From the NCBI GenBank assembly GCA_040505895.1, contig JBEVXU010000006.1, positions 62,001 to 126,000 on the forward strand: a DNA stretch of 64,000 nucleotides, in the 5' to 3' direction. The translations under genes and the position numbers were made by a program. Shown here one piece after another: positions 57,971-64,000 of the stretch. The DNA is from Vondammii sp040505895. GTDB taxonomy: Bacteria; Pseudomonadota; Gammaproteobacteria; Chromatiales; Chromatiaceae. Positions within the stretch are counted from its first letter, which is position 1. Each line of letters opens with the position of its first letter. The notes beneath the pieces were generated by a model that was not told where the DNA came from, ran no database searches, and saw only the letters and a program-made list of their open reading frames with translations.

Positions 57971-59265
57971 ACCAGAGACGGGCTTGGCGTGCCGAACTGG
58001 TGGTCGTCGGCTCCGTTGCTGTGCTGCTGGCTCTGCCGGCGATATTGATCGACCAACTATTCACCACACTGCTCTCAGCTCTATTTCTCTACCTCTGCTG
58101 GCACATCTACCAGCTCTACCGCTTCAGTCTATGGTTGGAAAATCCCAAACGGAACTCCCGCCCTTACGCTGTCGGTATCTGGCAAACACTAATCAACCGG
58201 GTCGACCTTCTCCATGAGCGGGCCCGCAAACGTAAGCGCAAGCTGAGCAAAATGCTCAGTGGCCTTCTGGAGTCTACCGGTGCACTTCCCGACGCCACCC
58301 TGGTGCTCAATGAAAAAGGAGGTGCAGAGTGGTGGAACAGTGTCGCTGGGGAGGTGCTGGGACTTAAGCGCAAGCGTGACAAGGGGGCATCCATCGATCG
58401 ATTGGTGCAAGACCCGGTATTTCACTCTTATCTGTCAGCGGGTGACTACAGTCACCCGCTGCAGATTCCCTCACCGGCAAACGAGAGAGCCAGCCTTGAG
58501 GTGAGGGTTGTCCCCTATGGCAAGGGTAAACGCCTGTTGCAGGCGCGTGACATCACTCGCCTGAATCAGCTTGAAATTATGCGTCGTGATTTTGTCGCTA
58601 ATGTTTCCCACGAAATACGCACGCCATTGACGGTGGTTCATGGTTATATCGAGACCATGCAGGACAGTCAGGATGAAGCCTTTGCCCAATGGAAGGGTAT
58701 TTTCCAGCAGATGGCGCAACAGACTAACCGTATGCAGCACATCGTCGAGGATCTTTTGCTGCTCGCCCGCCTCGAGTCCGGTAGTGGTCCCGGCCGTGAG
58801 GGTGTGGTCTCTATAAAGACACTGGTTGATACCATTGTTGATGGTGCCAGACAGCTCAGTGGTGAGAAGGCACACCGTTTCACTCTCGATGTCGATGACC
58901 GCCTGATGCTGGTGGGTTATGGGCCGGAGTTGGAGAGTGCCTTTTCCAATCTGGTCTACAACGCCGTCCGCTACACCCCGGAGAATGGTGAGATAACCAT
59001 CAGTTGGGGAGAGACAGAATCAGGCCCCTGCTTCTCCGTTACCGATACCGGTCTCGGCATAGCACCTGAACATATTCCCCGCCTCACCGAGCGCTTCTAC
59101 CGAGTCGATGTCGGGCGTTCACGCCAGAGTGGCGGCACCGGCCTTGGCCTTGCCATCGTCAAGCATGTCCTCTCCCATCACGACACTCTTCTCAAGGTGG
59201 AGAGCACTCCCGGAGAGGGGAGTACCTTCAGCTGCTGTTTTCCGCATAGCCGTAGCACTTCCTGA
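57967..59265 (+). CDS. phoR: Phosphate regulon sensor kinase PhoR
   Basis: A 432-residue kinase starting at GTG, overlapping phoB by four bases. Two N-terminal helices, with no large periplasmic loop, are followed by a PAS domain (about 95-200) and the H-box NVSHEIRTPLTVVHGY near 215. The ATPase domain has NLVYNAVRYTP, DTGLGIAPEH and GGTGLGLAIV. This is the standard PhoR plan, sensing Pi through contact with the Pst transporter and PhoU. A long gap and an S24-like gene separate it from pstS. Confidence 0.95.
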   Translation: MNQRRAWRAELVVVGSVAVLLALPAILIDQLFTTLLSALFLYLCWHIYQLYRFSLWLENPKRNSRPYAVGIWQTLINRVDLLHERARKRKRKLSKMLSGLLESTGALPDATLVLNEKGGAEWWNSVAGEVLGLKRKRDKGASIDRLVQDPVFHSYLSAGDYSHPLQIPSPANERASLEVRVVPYGKGKRLLQARDITRLNQLEIMRRDFVANVSHEIRTPLTVVHGYIETMQDSQDEAFAQWKGIFQQMAQQTNRMQHIVEDLLLLARLESGSGPGREGVVSIKTLVDTIVDGARQLSGEKAHRFTLDVDDRLMLVGYGPELESAFSNLVYNAVRYTPENGEITISWGETESGPCFSVTDTGLGIAPEHIPRLTERFYRVDVGRSRQSGGTGLGLAIVKHVLSHHDTLLKVESTPGEGSTFSCCFPHSRSTS

Positions 59266-59445
59266 ATATTAGCCAGAAAAGCGGGACGCAGAGAACGCTG
59301 AGAAGATGCAAAGGAGACAGAGAAAACCTGTTTCTGGACATAACCGGGTACAGACCAAGATTTTGACAGCCGAGTAGCTTAAGCTGCAGTCTGGGCCTTG
59401 GTTTTTTATGGCAACTAAAACAACCCTCTTTATCAGAGCTTTTCC

Positions 59446-59835
59446 ATGACCAATACCATAGATAGCAAAGACATACTCCAGAATAAACAATCTGGCAAAA
59501 TTGAAGATTATGCCTTACTGGTAGATGGTGACAGCATGGAGCCTGAGTTTCCTGATCAATGCGAGGTCATCATCCATCCGACCAATAGTGCCTATAACGG
59601 TGCCTATGTTTTTGCTGAAGTGGAAGGGGTGCGCTGGTTTCGTAAATACGTAAAGGATAAAGAAGGGGTGCGTCTGGTTGCCGTGAATAACATGATCTAT
59701 CCGGATATCACCCTTGAGAAGCTGGAGTGGAAGATCCAGGGTGTTGTGGTACAACGCAAGGTCGAGGATCAAATAAAATACTATAAACAGGCAGCTGTTA
59801 ATGGTCTCAAAGTGCCCATGCTTTTCCCAAGATAA
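59446..59835 (+). CDS. Stand-alone S24/LexA-fold peptidase-like protein
   Basis: A 129-residue protein that consists of little more than the LexA/UmuD C-terminal fold. Ser30 lies in VDGDSMEPEF and Lys67 in WFRKYVKD; their spacing of 37 equals that of the Ser-Lys pair in LexA and UmuD. No DNA-binding domain and no Ala-Gly cleavage site before the fold are evident. umuC is not adjacent. It could be an UmuD'-like accessory protein or a signal-peptidase-like maturation enzyme. It lies between phoR and pstS with its own 5' region; a possible stem-loop with CCAAG/CTTGG arms and a T-run precedes it at 59354-59406. Confidence 0.75.
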   Translation: MTNTIDSKDILQNKQSGKIEDYALLVDGDSMEPEFPDQCEVIIHPTNSAYNGAYVFAEVEGVRWFRKYVKDKEGVRLVAVNNMIYPDITLEKLEWKIQGVVVQRKVEDQIKYYKQAAVNGLKVPMLFPR

Positions 59836-59993
59836 CCTTCAAAAAATGTGATGTTTAGCGTTCGGAGAATCAATCTGGCCCTGAACCCAAGGTAGCGCTC
59901 TCCTCTCTTTTCCTCATAATCTCCGTACTCTTTATTCTCTGTTTTATGCCTTAAATCCACAACCTAAACAGTGGGTTATAGGCAGTCATTATT

Positions 59994-60044
59994 CTGTAAC
60001 ACAAACTTCATCTGCCTGTAATAGAAACTTCACCTATCTGTAAA
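59994..60044 (+). promoter_or_regulatory. Array of five 11-bp PhoB half-sites before pstS
   Basis: Seven-base half-sites recur every 11 bases: CTGTAAC at 59994, ACTTCAT at 60005, CTGTAAT at 60016, ACTTCAC at 60027 and CTGTAAA at 60038, each with a four-base spacer. PhoB binds 11-base tandem repeats as a dimer, so this is room for at least two dimers. It lies 47 bases before the pstS start and is the clearest regulatory site in the window. Confidence 0.85.
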
Positions 60045-60090
60045 AAACGGAGGCCATACTTTTCCACATGTTAAATATCTGGAAAAATAA

Positions 60091-61206
60091 ATGAACACAA
60101 AAAATATGGCACTGGCTGTTGTACTTCTGACCTCTGCAGGTATTGCTCAGGCTGCGGCAACTCGTGACTACATCTCAATTGTTGGCTCTTCCACCGTCTA
60201 CCCCTTTGCAACCGTGGTGGCTGAGACCTTCGGCAAGACCAATAGCAAGGGCTATAAGACACCCAAGATCGAGTCCACTGGTTCTGGCGGTGGCCTGAAG
60301 CTCTTCTGTGCCGGTATTGGTGTTGAGCATCCCGATATCACCAACGCCTCACGTGCGATTAAATCTTCTGAGATCAAACGCTGCAGCAAAAATGGCGTTA
60401 ATGAAATTATTGAGGTGAAGGTGGGATATGACGGTATTGTCATATCCAACTCGAAAAAGAGCAGTCTGATGAGACTGACCCGCAAGGATATCTTCCTCGC
60501 TCTGGCGGCTAAGGTGCCCGGCAGAGACGGCAAGTTGATCGATAACCCCTACAAGCGCTGGAAGGATGTCAATCCCACTCTCCCTAACAGCAGGATCGAA
60601 GTACTCGGCCCACCTCCCACCTCCGGTACTCGTGACGCCTTCTCCGAACTGGCTCTTGAAGGCGGTGCCAAGAAGTTTGCCGATCTGAAAAAACTGCGTG
60701 GCTCAAAAGATGAAGCTGAGATTAGAGGTTTGATGAAAAAGTTGGGCCTTCCTGATTCAGCCTTCAATAAGAAGGGCAAGAAGGTATTCAAAGCTGTTGC
60801 TCACACCATTCGTGAAGATGGTGCCTACATCGAGGTGGGTGAGAATGACAACCTGATCGTACAGAAGCTGGAAGCCAACCCGAGTGCGCTGGGTGTCTTC
60901 GGCTTCAGCTTCCTGGATCAGAACACCGACAAGGTACAGGGCTCCATTGTTGATGGTGTTGCGCCTACTTTTGAGGCTATCGCCGATAACTCCTATCCGG
61001 TATCCCGTCCGCTCTTCTTCTATGTGAAGAAACAGCACGTCGGCAAGATCCCCGGCATGAAGGGCTATCTGGCTGAGTTCTCCAGCGAGAAAGCCTGGGG
61101 TGATGAGGGCTATCTGACGGACAAAGGCATGATTCCTATGCCGGCTGCAGAGCGTGCGAAGTTTGCGGCTGATATCAGCACGTTGAAGACCATGGGGGCT
61201 AGATAA
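60091..61206 (+). CDS. pstS: Phosphate ABC transporter substrate-binding protein PstS
   Basis: A 371-residue exported protein: signal peptide to about residue 22 (IAQAAATRD), then IVGSSTVYPFA, ESTGSGGGLKLFCAG, NASRAIK and GPPPTSGTRDAFSEL, the phosphate-contacting loops of the family. Two Cys residues (near 73 and 95) may pair. It captures phosphate in the periplasm for PstCA-PstB. A five-unit PhoB site array stands just upstream. Confidence 0.95.
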   Translation: MNTKNMALAVVLLTSAGIAQAAATRDYISIVGSSTVYPFATVVAETFGKTNSKGYKTPKIESTGSGGGLKLFCAGIGVEHPDITNASRAIKSSEIKRCSKNGVNEIIEVKVGYDGIVISNSKKSSLMRLTRKDIFLALAAKVPGRDGKLIDNPYKRWKDVNPTLPNSRIEVLGPPPTSGTRDAFSELALEGGAKKFADLKKLRGSKDEAEIRGLMKKLGLPDSAFNKKGKKVFKAVAHTIREDGAYIEVGENDNLIVQKLEANPSALGVFGFSFLDQNTDKVQGSIVDGVAPTFEAIADNSYPVSRPLFFYVKKQHVGKIPGMKGYLAEFSSEKAWGDEGYLTDKGMIPMPAAERAKFAADISTLKTMGAR

Positions 61207-61268
61207 ATTGTTCACTTATGAGGTGGAGGGAGTTTTGTACCTCTACCCTAACGGAAATAGAATTTAAT

Positions 61269-62672
61269 ATGCAGAACACCACACTCATCCTGCTCCTCCT
61301 GACCCTGATGGCGATTGCCTATCAGGTAGGACTGCGCCGTTCCCGTGGTGTGGCGGTAAACCAGGATAGCGTAAAGCCGCTGCACTCTCTTCCTCAGTAC
61401 CACGGCCTCTTTACGGCGCTCTGGTGCGGTTTGCCATCGTTGGCTGTCCTGTTCCTTTGGGGATCACTGCAGACCTCCGTTGTGACTGACCTGATGATTG
61501 CCGACCTTCCGGTGGATATGCAGAGCCTCAATGAGGCGGATCTGGGTCTGGTGGTTAACGATATACGCAATCTGGCGGAGGGTAATATCGTTTCCGGTGA
61601 GGTTGGCTATGACCTGCAGAAGGCGGCTGATCACTATCTGAGTTTGCAGCAGACTGCTCAGGCTGCACTCGCTGTGGTGGTGCTCTCCCTGGCACTGTTG
61701 GGAACTGCTGTGGGGTGGCGCTTTATCGCCCCCCGCTTCAGAGCGCGTAACCGGGTTGAGGGTGCTATTAAGTGGCTACTGATCTGCTGTTCCACGGTGG
61801 CGATTTTCACCACTATCGGTATTGTGCTGTCGGTGTTGTTCGAGTCGATTCGTTTTTTCGGCAAGGTGCCGGTGAGTGAGTTTCTCTTTGGCCTGGAGTG
61901 GAGCCCACAGATGGCGATCCGTGAGGATCAAGTGGGTTCATCCGGTGCCTTTGGTGCCATACCGCTATTTGCCGGTACGCTGCTGATCGCCTTTATCGCC
62001 ATGCTGGTGGCGACCCCCATCGGCCTGATGTCGGCCATCTATCTTTCCGAGTACGCCAATACAAAGGTGCGTGCAATTGCCAAACCCATGCTGGAGATAT
62101 TGGCGGGTATTCCGACTGTGGTTTACGGTTTCTTTGCCGCCCTTACTGTCGGGCCGATGATCAGAGAGCTTGGCACTTTCCTGGATTTGGAGTCCATGGG
62201 CCTGAATGTCTCATCTGAGAGTGCACTGGCCGCCGGTCTGGTGATGGGCATTATGATTATCCCCTTTATCTCATCCCTCTCCGATGACGCGATCAACGCC
62301 GTACCCCAGGTGATGCGTGATGCCTCTTATGGTGTCGGTGCAACCCGCTCAGAGACCGTGCGTCAGGTGATTCTGCCGGCGGCCTTGCCGGGAATTGTCG
62401 GTGGTGTGCTGTTGGCAATATCCCGTGCCATCGGCGAGACCATGATTGTTGTGATGGCGGCGGGCCTTTCGGCCAATCTCACTGCCAACCCCTTTGAGAG
62501 CGTCACCACAGTGACGGTCCAGATCGTCACCCTGTTGGTGGGTGATCAGGAGTTTGACAGTGCCAAGACCCTGGCGGCATTCGCTCTTGGCCTGATGTTG
62601 TTTGCGGTGACCCTGATCCTCAACTTTATCGCTCTCTATATCGTGCGCAACTATCGTGAAGCTTATGAGTAA
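61269..62672 (+). CDS. pstC: Phosphate ABC transporter permease PstC (long form)
   Basis: The ATG at 61269 (MQNTTLILLLLTL) is taken as the start; the earlier ATG at 61218 has no ribosome site and encodes no family residues. The 467-residue protein is about 150 longer than E. coli PstC because of an extra N-terminal membrane segment and periplasmic loop (about 60-130). The transport core has LAGIPTVVYGFFA and the coupling loop DASYGVGATRSETVRQVILPAALPGIVGG. It pairs with PstA, whose start overlaps its stop by eight bases. Confidence 0.95.
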   Translation: MQNTTLILLLLTLMAIAYQVGLRRSRGVAVNQDSVKPLHSLPQYHGLFTALWCGLPSLAVLFLWGSLQTSVVTDLMIADLPVDMQSLNEADLGLVVNDIRNLAEGNIVSGEVGYDLQKAADHYLSLQQTAQAALAVVVLSLALLGTAVGWRFIAPRFRARNRVEGAIKWLLICCSTVAIFTTIGIVLSVLFESIRFFGKVPVSEFLFGLEWSPQMAIREDQVGSSGAFGAIPLFAGTLLIAFIAMLVATPIGLMSAIYLSEYANTKVRAIAKPMLEILAGIPTVVYGFFAALTVGPMIRELGTFLDLESMGLNVSSESALAAGLVMGIMIIPFISSLSDDAINAVPQVMRDASYGVGATRSETVRQVILPAALPGIVGGVLLAISRAIGETMIVVMAAGLSANLTANPFESVTTVTVQIVTLLVGDQEFDSAKTLAAFALGLMLFAVTLILNFIALYIVRNYREAYE

Positions 62673-63957
62673 ATCAGCCAAAATGAGAACCATCGACCTG
62701 GTTAATATCGGTCTTGAACGGCGCTATGCCAAGGAGCGTCGCTTTCGCCGCATGGGGCTGGGGGCGGTACTGCTTGGTCTGCTCTTTATCGTTTTTCTGT
62801 TCAGCAAAATCATTATCGATGGCAGTGGCGCATTTCAGCAGAGCCGTATCCTTCTCGATATCGACTTTTCAGAGCAGCAACTCGATCCTGCCGGTGAGCG
62901 TGATCCGGCACAGCTGGCCACTGCAAACTATGCCGCTCTGGTGAAAAGTGCTTTGCGGGCCAAGTTTCCAGAGGTCAAAGGGCGCAGTGACAAGCGTAGC
63001 CTCTATAAAATTATTAGCAGCGGTGGAGCCTATCAGTTGCGTGAAATAGTGTTGGCTGATCCCTCCCTGATCGGTAGTCGGCAGCAGCTGTGGCTAACTG
63101 CTGATGACGATATCGATATGCTGGTGAAAGGCCATATCGACCGCACTCTTCCCGAGGCTGAACGCCGCCTCAGCGACAAGGTGATCGGCTGGATCGAGCA
63201 GTTAGAGCGAGAGGGTGCGGTGATGACCCGCTTCAATCTGGACTTTATTAGTGGCGGTGATTCACGGGAGCCTGAACTGGCAGGTATTGGCGGTGCGGTA
63301 ATGGGTTCTTTCTATACCCTCACTGTTACTCTGCTGCTCGCATTCCCTATAGGCGTGGGTGCGGCTATCTACCTGGAAGAGTTCGCGCCACGCAACCGTT
63401 GGACTGACTTGGTGGAGATCAACATCAACAACCTGGCGGCGGTCCCCTCTATCGTATTTGGTCTGCTGGGCCTGGCAATCTACATCAACTTTTTTGGCCT
63501 GCCTCGCTCTGCGCCACTGGTGGGTGGTCTGGTGCTGACGCTGATGACACTGCCAACAATTATTATTTCCAGCCGTGCCGCACTCAAGGCGGTACCGCCC
63601 TCCGTTCGTGAAGCGGCCTTGGGTGTAGGCGCTTCAAAGATGCAGATGATGTTTCATCATGTAATGCCCCTGGCGATGCCGGGCATGCTGACCGGTGCCA
63701 TCATCGGTATGGCACAGGCACTGGGTGAAACGGCTCCCCTGCTGATGATCGGTATGGTGGCCTTTATTGTCGATATTCCCGGCAGCCCTCTGGACCCATC
63801 GACGGTGTTGCCGGTACAGATTTATCTCTGGGCGGACAGCCCGGAGCGGGCGTTCATCGAAAAGACATCTGCGGCCATTATGGTTCTGCTGGGTTTTCTG
63901 ATCGTTATGAATTTATTAGCAGTGATATTGCGTAAACGATTTGAGCGGCGCTGGTAG
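62665..63957 (+). CDS. pstA: Phosphate ABC transporter permease PstA (long form)
   Basis: The ATG at 62665 (MSKSAKMRTIDL) overlaps pstC by eight bases. The 430-residue product is again longer than E. coli PstA: a single N-terminal helix, then a periplasmic insert of about 160 residues, then the five-helix core with NLAAVPSIVFGLLGLA and the coupling loop EAALGVGASKMQMMFHHVMPLAMPGMLTG. Long PstC and PstA together are typical of many proteobacteria outside the enterics. Confidence 0.95.
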   Translation: MSKSAKMRTIDLVNIGLERRYAKERRFRRMGLGAVLLGLLFIVFLFSKIIIDGSGAFQQSRILLDIDFSEQQLDPAGERDPAQLATANYAALVKSALRAKFPEVKGRSDKRSLYKIISSGGAYQLREIVLADPSLIGSRQQLWLTADDDIDMLVKGHIDRTLPEAERRLSDKVIGWIEQLEREGAVMTRFNLDFISGGDSREPELAGIGGAVMGSFYTLTVTLLLAFPIGVGAAIYLEEFAPRNRWTDLVEININNLAAVPSIVFGLLGLAIYINFFGLPRSAPLVGGLVLTLMTLPTIIISSRAALKAVPPSVREAALGVGASKMQMMFHHVMPLAMPGMLTGAIIGMAQALGETAPLLMIGMVAFIVDIPGSPLDPSTVLPVQIYLWADSPERAFIEKTSAAIMVLLGFLIVMNLLAVILRKRFERRW

Positions 63958-63983
63958 GCCGACAAGGTATTTAGGAGTAAAAA

Positions 63984-64000
63984 ATGTTTATTACTACAGC
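63984..64000 (+). CDS. pstB: Start of probable pstB (cut by window end)
   Basis: ATG at 63984 follows a TTAGGAG ribosome site eight bases earlier and opens a frame (MFITT...) that leaves the window. Gene order pstSCA predicts PstB, the ATPase. Only five full codons are visible, so the name rests on context. Confidence 0.55.

Noticed and set aside
59275..59325. Purine-rich ACGCAGAGAACGCTGAGA stretch
   Set aside because: Resembles a common low-complexity motif of many genomes; only one clear copy here.
1..64000. CRISPR arrays, rRNA genes, prophage
   Set aside because: No regularly spaced direct repeats, rRNA sequence or phage structural genes were seen.

Overview
The window reads as a chromosome segment of a free-living or facultatively symbiotic gammaproteobacterium with a respiratory, cytochrome-rich lifestyle. 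It carries cytochromes b561, diheme c, c4 and c5, a TonB/ExbBD system, an NhaD-type sodium/proton antiporter, rhombosortase, Rep helicase and long-form PstC/PstA permeases. This mix fits sulfur-oxidising or purple-sulfur-type gammaproteobacteria (Chromatiales-like), but no single gene here fixes the genus, so the placement is an inference.

Layout. 1-6.8 kb: a c-di-GMP GGDEF/EAL sensor cut by the window edge, then a five-gene unit of cytochrome b561, diheme cytochrome c, PepSY protein, response regulator and histidine kinase. 7.0-9.9 kb: a VOC-CBS fusion, an exported protein of uncertain family and a WGR-domain protein. 9.9-21.6 kb: a long minus-strand locus: TonB-dependent receptor, exported protein, polyferredoxin, CcdA/TauE-like membrane protein, ExbB, ExbD, TonB, a small Sel1-like anchored protein, a vWA protein, and an ABC ATPase with FtsX-type permease. 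This is the best candidate for an uncharacterised system. 22.0-29.8 kb: cytochrome c4, DsbA, an EEP-family enzyme, a diguanylate cyclase, a zinc-ribbon protein, YidD, a metal-efflux-type permease and a HIT-like protein. 29.8-37.6 kb: PpsR followed by a minus-strand envelope glycosylation cluster (two PAP2 phosphatases, two GT39 enzymes, one GT2 enzyme, one LPG-synthase-like membrane protein). 37.6-42.1 kb: a 260-bp MITE-like element, a CofD-related protein, glucokinase, a YdcF protein and GAPDH. 42.4-45.9 kb: rhombosortase beside its probable substrate, a VIT/vWA protein with a C-terminal sorting tail, divergent from a TetR regulator; four near-identical palindromes lie between them. 46.0-47.6 kb: nhaD.

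47.6-53.7 kb is a mosaic island ending at an intact tRNA-Arg(CCG). It holds a decayed tRNA-Arg copy, the N-terminal relic of a REP-associated (RAYT/Y1) transposase, the C-terminal piece of a second NhaD, an AT-richer CNNM/CorC gene, a GC-rich KefB-TrkA-Usp-Usp fusion, and the C-terminal half of a RAYT-like transposase. GTAG-starting REP-like hairpins of two families are scattered through the window and give the transposase relics a context.

53.9-64.0 kb: cytochrome c5, Rep helicase, a DUF2782 protein, then a phosphate-starvation region: phoB (with a Pho box), phoR, an orphan S24/UmuD-like protein, and pstSCA plus the first codons of a probable pstB. A run of five 11-bp PhoB-type repeats precedes pstS.

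No rRNA operon, CRISPR array, prophage or complete insertion sequence was seen. Only one intact tRNA was recognised.
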